Source of the DNA: an uncultured Bacteroidia bacterium
GTDB lineage: Bacteria; Bacteroidota; Bacteroidia; Bacteroidales; UBA932
Reading direction: 5' to 3'
DNA: 64,000 bases
Assembly: GCA_902768665.1 (NCBI GenBank)
Contig: CACXMA010000008.1
Location: 28,188 to 92,187, forward strand
Part shown: piece by piece, positions 8,038-15,802 of the stretch
How positions within the stretch are numbered: the first letter of the stretch is position 1
Layout: each line of letters begins with the position of its first letter
Notes under the pieces: generated by a model
Database searches by the model: none
Told to the model about the DNA's origin: nothing
Seen by the model: the letters and a program-made list of their open reading frames with translations, nothing else
Program-made: the position numbers and the translations under genes

Positions 8038-8940
8038 TCAGAAACGGGCTGTTTCCCGGTCCTTCTCCAGCTGCGTGCGAAGGGCGTCCAGAGAGGGGAA
8101 ATGGATCTCGGAACGGATGCGGCGCAGGAAACGGATTTCCAGCGGAAGGCCGTAGATATCCTGGTCGAAATCGAGGATATGCGTCTCGATGGTGCGGGAC
8201 GTGCCGCCGACCGTAGGGCGCGTTCCGATGTTCGTCATTCCCCGGTATTTCCGGCCCAGCACTTCCACCTCCACGGCATAGACGCCGTTCCCGGGCACCA
8301 GCTTCAGCGGCTCGTAGAGCTGCATGTTCGCCGTCGGGAAGCCGATCGTGCGGCCGAGCCGGTTCCCCGCCACGACAACGCCCAGAAGGCCGTATCCATA
8401 TCCCAGCATGGCGTTCGCGGCCGGGATGTCGCCAAGCGACAGCGCTTTGCGGATCAGGGTGGAAGAAACGGCCTGACCGGGCACGAAATCGGGCATTTCC
8501 GTGCCCGATGGAGCCAAAACGGCCGGGCCGGGCACGAAAACGGGCAATTCCGTGCCCGATGCCAGTTCCAGACTCGTTTTCCGGTCCGAGCCGATGCGGT
8601 TGTCGTAGCCCATGACGGCAAGAGAGGCGCCATAGCGCTGCTTCAGCAGCCGCAGGTACTGCTCTGCCGTCATCGCGGCGAAGGACCGGGTAAACGGGAT
8701 CACCTCCACGCGGTCGATACCCAGACCGAGCAGCAGCGCCTTTTTCTCCTCCAGCGAGGTCAGCAGGCGGAAATCGCGGGCGTCCTGCTGCAGGACGGCC
8801 CTCGGATGTGGCCAGAACGTAACGACCAAGGCCTCCTCTCCCCTTTCACGGGCAGAGGAGACCAGGGTCTCGAGGACATGACGGTGGCCGAGATGGACGC
8901 CGTCGAAAAAGCCGGTGGTTACTACAGCCACTTGACGCAC
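8038..8940 (-). CDS. ribF: Bifunctional riboflavin kinase/FMN adenylyltransferase
   Basis: A 300-residue cytoplasmic enzyme converting riboflavin to FMN and then FAD. The FAD synthetase part (about residues 1-165) has the nucleotidyltransferase motif GFFDGVHLGHR and the STLIR motif; the riboflavin kinase part has GRTIGFPTANM and the NIGTRPTVGG region. Between GYDNRIG and SSTLIR there is an unusual stretch in which a 14-residue segment (SGTELPVFVPGPAV / SGTEMPDFVPGQAV) occurs twice, encoded by 51-base-spaced palindromic repeats. The gene overlaps the end of the upstream synthase-phosphorylase fusion by 19 bases and is the last gene of the glycogen operon. The frame stays open through the repeats, so the gene is probably functional. 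Confidence 0.93.
   Translation of the reverse strand: MRQVAVVTTGFFDGVHLGHRHVLETLVSSARERGEEALVVTFWPHPRAVLQQDARDFRLLTSLEEKKALLLGLGIDRVEVIPFTRSFAAMTAEQYLRLLKQRYGASLAVMGYDNRIGSDRKTSLELASGTELPVFVPGPAVLAPSGTEMPDFVPGQAVSSTLIRKALSLGDIPAANAMLGYGYGLLGVVVAGNRLGRTIGFPTANMQLYEPLKLVPGNGVYAVEVEVLGRKYRGMTNIGTRPTVGGTSRTIETHILDFDQDIYGLPLEIRFLRRIRSEIHFPSLDALRTQLEKDRETARF
8477..8561. repeat. Tandem pair of palindromic repeats inside ribF
   Basis: Two 34-base units (8477-8510 and 8528-8561) start 51 bases apart and differ at only 2 of 34 positions. Each can fold as CGGGCACG...CGTGCCCG with a further AAAT/ATTT inner stem and a CGGGC loop. The 51-base period keeps the reading frame. Confidence 0.9.
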
Positions 8941-11900
8941 TCAAAGTCCTGACGGTGAGGCAGGAGCGGGTTCTTCGCGAAGATGCGGATACCGACCTGG
9001 TAGGAACCGGTCTTCTCGGGCATGACCTCGCTGCGGTAGGTGGCCGTCGCGTCGTTGCTCTCGGCGACCTGGAGCTGCTCGACCGTGGAGATATGCAGCG
9101 CACCGTGCTTGTCGGTCTGGGCGAAGATCAGCTCGACGCCGATGTCCTCCGGCTGGAGGTCACCGAGGCTGAGGACGATCTCGCTGCGGAGCGGATCCTT
9201 CTCGGTCAGGTCATAGGAGGTCTGCGGCTGGGAACGCGACACGAGACGGACGTTGTCCCATTCGCGGCGGACGTGCTTCTTCCAGGCGGCAATTTTGCGG
9301 GCCAGTGCGAACTTATCTTCCTTGACGGAGATGCCGCGCTCGCCCTGAGGGATATAGTACTGGTTGAGGTAGTCCGTCAGCATGCGGTTGGTCGTGAAGT
9401 CGCAGGCGACGTGGGCGATGGTGTTCTTGATGTAGCTCACCCACTCGGCGCTGCGGGACGTCTGGCGGTCGATGTTGTAGTAGGCCGGAGCGATGTCGTT
9501 CTCGAGGATCGTGTAGATCGTCGCGGCATCGAGCTCGTTCTGGTAGTTGTTGTCTTCGTAGGCCTGCTCGATCGGAAGGGCCCAGCCGGCGCCCGGCTTG
9601 TAGCCTTCGACCCACCAGCCGTCGAGGACGGAGAAGTGCATGGTACCGTTCATGGCGGCCTTCTCGCCGGAGGTACCGGAGGCTTCCTGCGGACGGGTCG
9701 GGTTGTTCATCCAGACATCGACGCCCTGGACCATACGCTTGGCGAGGGTGATGTCGTAGCCGGGGATGAAGACGATCTTGCCGATGAACTGCGGCTTCTT
9801 GGAGATGTCGACAATCTGCTTGATGAGGTCCTGGCCGGCCTTGTCGGCAGGGTGGGCCTTGCCAGCGAAGAAGAACTGCACAGGCTGGGCGGGATTGTTG
9901 ACGATCTTGTCGAGGCGGTCGAGGTCGCGGAACAGCAGCGTGGCGCGCTTGTAGGTCGCAAAACGGCGGGCAAACCCTATGGTCAGCACGTCGTCGCGGA
10001 GCGTCTCGGTGATGGTCACGATCTCGGACGGGGAATAGTGCTGGGAAATGCTCTTGTCCTGGAGACGTTCCTTCAGGAAGGCGATGAGCTTGCGCTTGAG
10101 CGTCTTCTTGGTATTCCAGACTTCTTCGTCGGAGACGTTGTAGATCCCCTCGAAGCAGCGCTTGTCATAGTGGTGCGTCGCGAATTCCGGACCAAAGACC
10201 CGGGCGTGGACGGGCTTCCACTCGGGAGCTGTCCAGGTCGGGTAATGGACACCGTTGGTGACGTAGCTGACGAAGAGTTCCTCCGGCAGATAACCCGGAT
10301 ACATGTGGGCGAAAATTTCCTGGCTGACCTTGCCGTGGAGCATGGAAACGCCGTTGACGTTCTGCGAAATGTTGGCGGCGAGGTTGGACATGGAGAACTT
10401 CTCGTTCACATTCAGCGGGTTGTCCTTGCCGAGGGACATGAGGGTCTCCCAGTCGACCTTGAGGCGCTCCGGATAGTGGCCGATATACTGGCGCAGGAGA
10501 CCTTCATCGAAGGCGTCGTGGCCGGCCGGAACCGGGGTGTGGGTCGTGAAGAGGGAGGTCGCACGGACCACCTCGAGGGCTTCGTTGAAGTCGAGGTTGT
10601 CCTTCTCGATGTACTCGCGGAGGCGCTCCAGGCCGATGAAGGCGGCGTGGCCTTCGTTGCAGTGGTAGACCTGCGTGTCAATGCCGAGCTTGCGGAGGGC
10701 GCGGATACCGCCGACGCCGAGGAGAAGCTCCTGTTTCAGACGGTTCTCCCAGTTGCCGCCGTAGAGGTGGTAGGTAACCTCGCGGTCTTCGGGGCGGTTG
10801 GCCTCATAGTCGGTGTCGAGGAGGTAGAGATCGGTGCGGCCGACCTCGACCTTCCAGACGCGGGCGCTGAGGTTGCGGCCCGGGAAGGCGACCATGGTCG
10901 TAAGCCAGTTGCCGTCCTTGTCGAACACCGGCGTCGCCGGAATCTTCGTAAAGTCCTGAGCATCATAGCTTGCCACCTGATAGCCCTGGCCGGAAATGAC
11001 CTGGGTGAAGTAGCCGTAGCGGTAGAGAAGACCGACGGCGACGAGGTTGACGTTCATGTCGGAGGTCTCCTTGAGGTAGTCACCCGCGAGGATGCCGAGA
11101 CCGCCGGAATAAATCTTCAGGGAAGTATCGAGACCGTATTCCATGCAGAAATAGGCGATGGACGGGGAGGTCCGTTTGGCCTTTTCCGCCATGTAGGCGT
11201 CGAACTCGTCGAGGACCTGCTTCATCTTGCCGAGGAAGGCGGGATCTTCGGACAGCTGCTGGAAACGCTTGATACTGACCGTGTCAAGAACCACGAGAGG
11301 GTTGTGACCGCTGGCGTGCCAGACATCGGGGTCGATGGATTTGAAAAGCTCCTTGGCGCTTTCGTTCCAGCACCACCAGAGGTTCTTGGAGAGCTTCTCC
11401 AGACGGGCGAGCTTCTCCGGAAGGTGGCGGGTCACGAGGACGGTCTTCCAACTCGGGTTGTTGACGATGGGTTGGGTGTATTGCATAGTCTTGTCTTTGA
11501 CTTTGTAGGAATCTGCCGATGCGCGGACCTTCTCGACGGCGCGCGCATAAGCTTCCTGATAATAGATAATCTGATTGTCCCAGAGGGCGATCTGGGCGAC
11601 CTCACGGGCATTGTCGCGATAGCGGTCCCGGGCCTCACGGTCGAGGGAAGCGATTTCGCGGATGCGTTCGACCACACCGTCGACCACCTCGTGATAGGAG
11701 GCGTCGGTGCGCTCGAGAACCGTGATGCCGGGATGGGCCTTCTTGTAGTGGTCCCGGACCCAGAGGCCGAAGCCGGCGAGGGTCGTCGTGAGCGTGGGGA
11801 TGCGGAAGGCAAGGGCTTCCAGCGGGGTGTAGCCCCAGGGCTCATAGTAGGACGGGAACAGGGCGAGATCCAGGCCGCAGAGGATGTCGTAGTACGGCAT

Positions 11901-13163
11901 GTTGAACACGCCGTCGTTTCCGTTGAGATAGGAAGGGATAAGGAATACCTTCACCTTGCTGCCGGGCTCGTTGGTGAGGCCCTTTTCGCGCAGGCAGCGG
12001 GTGATGGTGTCGTTCTCCGGATCCATCAGGACATGCGAGACCTGCGTCCGGAAAGACGGATCGGCCTTGTCTGCCGCGACCTTCTCCGGAAGGGCCGGCA
12101 CAGGGCCGTGGTGTCCGCCCGGAATCATGATGAACGCGAGGATCGGCCGGCCGTCATAGCCGCTGCGGGAGAGTTTTTCCAGGGAGTCCACGAACACGTC
12201 GATGCCCTTGTTGCGGTACTCGTAGCGGCCGCCGATGCCGATGAAGATGGCGTCCGCGGGAACCTCGTCGCCGGACATGGCGCGGGCGACGCGCACGAGA
12301 CGCTCGCGGGCCTGGTCATGGAGACGGACATACTCCTCGTCACTGGCGGGGGTGAAGCTGTTCTCGAATCCGTTCGGGGTCACGATATCGACCGGACGGC
12401 CCTCGAACTGGGCGCATTCCCGGGCGGTGATGTCCGAAACGGTCGTGAACACGTCGGCGTTGCGGGCCGAGGCCTTCTCGAGGGAATGGCGGGCCATGTT
12501 GCCAAAGCGGCGGGCCATTTCGTCACCGTCGTAGGAGGAGAGGTTGTCGTAGAGGGGCAGGCCGTTACCGGCGATGCAGCGGCCCATCACGGTGGCGTGG
12601 GTCGTGAACACCGTCGCAATGGGGACGCGGCACTTGCGGAGGTAGAGGATACCGGCGCCGGTCTGCCATTCATGGAACTGGGCGACGACCTTGTCGGCCT
12701 CGCTGAGGTTGTAGTCCCAGAAGCTCTCGATCACGCGGCCGGCCACATAGCCGAACAGGGCCGATTCCTTGTAGTCCCAGTCGCCGCTGATGGAATCCAC
12801 GCCGTAGTCCTCCCAGAACTGCGTGAGGACGTCGTTGCACTGCGGCAGCAGGTGCTTGTAGTCCACGAGGATCGCGATCGGCTTTCCCGGGATGTTCCAA
12901 CGGCCTACACGGAAGCGGAGGCCGCTTTCCGCGGCCGCCAGCCTCCATCCCTGATAAAGATTGTTGTCTTCGAGAAAATCCGGATTGCTCGCACGGTGCA
13001 TCCACACATCGGGACCGATCAGGATGTGGTGGCGACCGAGCTGGGTCTTGAGGTGGAGGGCCTTGGTGGCGATGACGGTATAGATTCCGCCGACCTTGTT
13101 ACAGACCTCCCAGCTTACTTCAAACAGATAATCCGGGTTCGTCAATGCTTTTTTGTCTGCCAT
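8922..13163 (-). CDS. Glycogen synthase (GT3) - glycogen phosphorylase (GT35) fusion
   Basis: A 1413-residue two-enzyme polypeptide. Residues 1 to about 550 are a GT3-type glycogen synthase as in eukaryotes: LFEVSWEVCNKVGGIYTVI at the sugar-nucleotide loop, TTHATVMGR, and YYEPWGYTPLEA near the end, the acceptor/donor E-x7-E region. Residues from about 560 (an internal methionine, MQYTQPIVNN) to 1413 form an 854-residue alpha-glucan phosphorylase with YSGGLGILAGD, HCNEGHAAF and the PLP motif EASGTSGEKAAMNG (Lys about 1169). The synthase would extend alpha-1,4-glucan chains and the phosphorylase would release glucose-1-phosphate. It starts one base after the GH57 stop. The frame is unbroken over 4.2 kb, so this is a genuine fusion unless the assembly is at fault. 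Confidence 0.93.
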   Translation of the reverse strand: MADKKALTNPDYLFEVSWEVCNKVGGIYTVIATKALHLKTQLGRHHILIGPDVWMHRASNPDFLEDNNLYQGWRLAAAESGLRFRVGRWNIPGKPIAILVDYKHLLPQCNDVLTQFWEDYGVDSISGDWDYKESALFGYVAGRVIESFWDYNLSEADKVVAQFHEWQTGAGILYLRKCRVPIATVFTTHATVMGRCIAGNGLPLYDNLSSYDGDEMARRFGNMARHSLEKASARNADVFTTVSDITARECAQFEGRPVDIVTPNGFENSFTPASDEEYVRLHDQARERLVRVARAMSGDEVPADAIFIGIGGRYEYRNKGIDVFVDSLEKLSRSGYDGRPILAFIMIPGGHHGPVPALPEKVAADKADPSFRTQVSHVLMDPENDTITRCLREKGLTNEPGSKVKVFLIPSYLNGNDGVFNMPYYDILCGLDLALFPSYYEPWGYTPLEALAFRIPTLTTTLAGFGLWVRDHYKKAHPGITVLERTDASYHEVVDGVVERIREIASLDREARDRYRDNAREVAQIALWDNQIIYYQEAYARAVEKVRASADSYKVKDKTMQYTQPIVNNPSWKTVLVTRHLPEKLARLEKLSKNLWWCWNESAKELFKSIDPDVWHASGHNPLVVLDTVSIKRFQQLSEDPAFLGKMKQVLDEFDAYMAEKAKRTSPSIAYFCMEYGLDTSLKIYSGGLGILAGDYLKETSDMNVNLVAVGLLYRYGYFTQVISGQGYQVASYDAQDFTKIPATPVFDKDGNWLTTMVAFPGRNLSARVWKVEVGRTDLYLLDTDYEANRPEDREVTYHLYGGNWENRLKQELLLGVGGIRALRKLGIDTQVYHCNEGHAAFIGLERLREYIEKDNLDFNEALEVVRATSLFTTHTPVPAGHDAFDEGLLRQYIGHYPERLKVDWETLMSLGKDNPLNVNEKFSMSNLAANISQNVNGVSMLHGKVSQEIFAHMYPGYLPEELFVSYVTNGVHYPTWTAPEWKPVHARVFGPEFATHHYDKRCFEGIYNVSDEEVWNTKKTLKRKLIAFLKERLQDKSISQHYSPSEIVTITETLRDDVLTIGFARRFATYKRATLLFRDLDRLDKIVNNPAQPVQFFFAGKAHPADKAGQDLIKQIVDISKKPQFIGKIVFIPGYDITLAKRMVQGVDVWMNNPTRPQEASGTSGEKAAMNGTMHFSVLDGWWVEGYKPGAGWALPIEQAYEDNNYQNELDAATIYTILENDIAPAYYNIDRQTSRSAEWVSYIKNTIAHVACDFTTNRMLTDYLNQYYIPQGERGISVKEDKFALARKIAAWKKHVRREWDNVRLVSRSQPQTSYDLTEKDPLRSEIVLSLGDLQPEDIGVELIFAQTDKHGALHISTVEQLQVAESNDATATYRSEVMPEKTGSYQVGIRIFAKNPLLPHRQDFECVKWL

Positions 13164-13164
13164 A

Positions 13165-14499
13165 CTATTTCTTCTTCACAGCCGGCTTCTTCGCAGCGGC
13201 CGGTTTTTTCGCCGGGGCCTTTTTTGCCGGAGCCTTCTTCACGGGAGCTTTCTTCACGGGAGCGGCGCCCAGCTCGCTGACGGCGGTCTCCTTCACATCG
13301 AGGGCGGCACGCTTCTCGTCGAGGCGGATCTGGAAGTCGGAAATGACGTTCATGTAGTTGATGAACGCCTCGTACGGCGTGTCATAGGGGTTAAAGTACT
13401 TGTGTACCTCTCCGTCGGAGAAGAACTTCGTACTCATGTAGTAGAAATGGTCGCTTTCCTGCAGGTGACCGAAGTCCTCCCAGAGCTCGGCGTCGTTGAC
13501 GATGGAGAGCTTCTCGGTCATGGCGTAGACCTTCTGGAAGGCCTCGTGCTGGAGCTCGTTGCCGAGCCAGGCGGTCAGGTCGCGCTCTTCGTCGGCCCAG
13601 GAAATGGGATCCTCGACGGCGAGGTCACCGACGGGTTTGTGCTTCTTGACGGCCTCGGACGGGGTCACGAAGGAGAAGGTTCCGTCGGCAAGGACGGCGC
13701 CCGGAAGGGCCTTCATGAAGTCGAAGATGCCGCTGGCCTCGCTCTGGTGCTCGCCGAAGGTCTCGTAGTCCATGAACAGGTTGACGATGTCGTCGTTGAC
13801 GGCGGAATCCTTCAGCCAGCCCACATACTTCTCGGCGGTCAGGGGCCACATCTCCCAACCCTTGTTGGAGAAACGGAAGGCGATGTCGTCGGAGAGGTTG
13901 TAGTTGCGTAGGAGGAGGCGGAGCTTCGGCTGGATCGGGTTCGTGTAGACGAAGTTCGGGCTGCGCCAACCCATGATGTGGCGGGCGCCTTCGGTCAGCA
14001 TGGTCTTGAAACCGAGGTCATAGACCTGCTCGCCGATGCCGTCGGAGTAGATGAGCTCCGTGTTGCGGAAGGCGGTCGGGGTCACGCCGAAGATGCGCTC
14101 GACGGCGGCCTTGTGCTTGAGGACCTGGTGCTGGAACTCGGAAACCGAGGCGACGGAAGCCAGGGAGTGGTTGTAGGTCTCGCAGAGGAATTCGACCTTT
14201 CCCGTCGCGGCGAGGGCCTTGAAGGAGTCGAGCACCTCGGGGGCGTAGCGCTCGAACTGCTCGAGGGCGGAGCCGGAGATGGAGAACGCCACCTTGAAGG
14301 CGCCCTTGTTCGCGCGGATCAGCTCGAGGAGCTGGGCGTTCATCGGAAGATAGCACTTCTGCGCGATGCGGCGGAGGATGGTGCGGTTGGAAAAGTCGTC
14401 ATAGTAATGCGAGTCCTTTCCTATTTCAAAGAATCTATAGAGTCTGAGCCGGGTCGGCTGGTGTACCTGGAAATACAGGCAAATACTCTTGTTGGCCAT
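13165..14499 (-). CDS. GH57 family alpha-amylase/glucanotransferase with Lys/Ala-rich tail
   Basis: A 444-residue cytoplasmic enzyme (no signal peptide). GH57 motifs visible: FQVHQP at residues 10-15, FRNTELIYSDG with candidate nucleophile Glu148, and MDYETFGEHQ with candidate acid/base Asp244. GH57 enzymes hydrolyse or transfer alpha-1,4-glucans; which activity this one has cannot be decided. The catalytic fold seems to end near residue 405. The last 30 or so residues are repeated KKAP(A/V) units like the tails of histone H1-like bacterial proteins, an odd attachment for an amylase. It lies in the glycogen operon, ten bases after GT4 and one base before the synthase-phosphorylase fusion. Confidence 0.9.
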   Translation of the reverse strand: MANKSICLYFQVHQPTRLRLYRFFEIGKDSHYYDDFSNRTILRRIAQKCYLPMNAQLLELIRANKGAFKVAFSISGSALEQFERYAPEVLDSFKALAATGKVEFLCETYNHSLASVASVSEFQHQVLKHKAAVERIFGVTPTAFRNTELIYSDGIGEQVYDLGFKTMLTEGARHIMGWRSPNFVYTNPIQPKLRLLLRNYNLSDDIAFRFSNKGWEMWPLTAEKYVGWLKDSAVNDDIVNLFMDYETFGEHQSEASGIFDFMKALPGAVLADGTFSFVTPSEAVKKHKPVGDLAVEDPISWADEERDLTAWLGNELQHEAFQKVYAMTEKLSIVNDAELWEDFGHLQESDHFYYMSTKFFSDGEVHKYFNPYDTPYEAFINYMNVISDFQIRLDEKRAALDVKETAVSELGAAPVKKAPVKKAPAKKAPAKKPAAAKKPAVKKK

Positions 14500-14509
14500 A
14501 TGCTGTGTG

Positions 14510-15799
14510 TTACTTAACTACGGATTCATAAACTTTTTTCATCTTGGCGGTAGCGCCGTTCCACTTGAGGGCGTTGACCTCGTCGAATCCCTCCTTGGCG
14601 GAGAAGTCGGCGAGCGCCGGGTAGTGGAGAAGGGCGTAGATGTCGTCCGCCATGGCATCGACATCCCAGAAGTCCACCTTGAAGGCATACTTGAGGATCT
14701 CGGCGGCGCCGGACTGCTTCGAGATGATCGAAGGCACGCCCGTGCGCATCGCCTCGAGCGGGGAGATGCCGAAAGGCTCGGAGATGGACGGCATGATGTA
14801 GACATCCGACAGGGCGAACATCTTCTGGACGTCCACGCCACGGAGGAAGCCCGTGAAGTGGAACCTGTCGGAGATGCCGAGGCGCGCCGCGTGGCGGATG
14901 CAGCGGTTCATCATGTCGCCGCTGCCGGCCATCACGAAGCGGACGTTCTTGGTCCTCTTCAGGACCTTGGCGGCCGCCTCGATGAAGTACTCGGGGCCTT
15001 TCTGGTAGGTGATACGGCCGAGGAAGGTGACGACCTTTTCCTTGACGCCGCGCTGGACCTCGAGATTCTCGCGGCCGCTGAAGTCGACGGCGTTGTGGAC
15101 GGTCACGACCTTCGCCGGATCGATGCCGTACTTGTTGATGACGATGCCGCGGGTGAGGTCGCTGACGGTGATCACGCGGTCGGCCGCGAGCATGCCGCGC
15201 TTCTCGATGTTGAACACACGGGTGTCAATGTTGTCGGCGCTGCCGCGGTCGAAGGAAGTCGCGTGGACATGGATCACCAGGGGCTTCCCGGTAAGTTCCT
15301 TCGCGGCGATACCGGCGTAGTAGGTCAGCCAGTCGTGGGCGTGGATGACGTCGAACTCGTCCTTGTGCTGCATGGCGATCGTGCCGCCGACCATCGCATA
15401 GCGGGCGACTTCTTCCATCAGGTTCGCGCCGTACTTGCCGGAGAATTTGTATTTCTGTCCGTAGGATACCTTGAAGTCGCGGATCTGGCGCTTGCGGTCC
15501 TCCTCCACGAGGCGGGAGAACTCTTCCGGGTCCGCGTAAGGAATCATGTTCGTGCCGATGTGGACGAACTTGACTTTGCCAAGGAACTCGTCGACGGTCG
15601 ACGACTCGGTGTCGACGGCGACGTCGCTGGCGTTGATGATGCGGGTGTAGGTCTGATCCTCGTCACCCGATGCGGAGGGCATCACGAAGAGGGTCTCGAC
15701 GCCGTTGTAGGCCAGGCCCTTGACGATGCCTTCGCAGGCCGTACCCAGACCGCCTGCGATATGGGGAGGAAACTCCCATCCGAACATAAGCACTCTCAT
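14510..15799 (-). CDS. GT4-type glycosyltransferase of the glycogen cluster
   Basis: A 429-residue GT-B glycosyltransferase. The N-terminus MRVLMFGWEFPPHIAGGLG gives the donor-binding glycine loop and DVIHAHDWLTY is the usual acceptor-side motif. The C-terminal domain has FLGRITYQKGPEYFIEAA and the ISEPFGISPLEAM motif (E-x7-E) that binds the nucleotide sugar. It belongs to the glycogen/starch synthase-like GT4 group and is likely to build alpha-glucan with the neighbouring GH57, but the donor is not predictable. It begins three bases after the debranching enzyme stop. Confidence 0.88.
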   Translation of the reverse strand: MRVLMFGWEFPPHIAGGLGTACEGIVKGLAYNGVETLFVMPSASGDEDQTYTRIINASDVAVDTESSTVDEFLGKVKFVHIGTNMIPYADPEEFSRLVEEDRKRQIRDFKVSYGQKYKFSGKYGANLMEEVARYAMVGGTIAMQHKDEFDVIHAHDWLTYYAGIAAKELTGKPLVIHVHATSFDRGSADNIDTRVFNIEKRGMLAADRVITVSDLTRGIVINKYGIDPAKVVTVHNAVDFSGRENLEVQRGVKEKVVTFLGRITYQKGPEYFIEAAAKVLKRTKNVRFVMAGSGDMMNRCIRHAARLGISDRFHFTGFLRGVDVQKMFALSDVYIMPSISEPFGISPLEAMRTGVPSIISKQSGAAEILKYAFKVDFWDVDAMADDIYALLHYPALADFSAKEGFDEVNALKWNGATAKMKKVYESVVK

Positions 15800-15802
15800 G
15801 GT

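Noticed and set aside
8477-8561. CRISPR-like array
   Set aside because: Only two units, palindromic, within an open reading frame, with a 17-base spacer and no cas genes in the window.
13168-13266. Separate histone H1-like gene
   Set aside because: The KKAP repeats are in frame with the GH57 protein with no stop or start between, so they are a tail rather than a gene.
8955-13280. 1441-codon open frame on the + strand opposite the synthase-phosphorylase gene
   Set aside because: It is the antisense shadow of a strongly GC-biased real gene. The translation is rich in Val, Asp, Gly and Leu with no recognisable domain, and the opposite strand has a fully recognisable two-enzyme protein.
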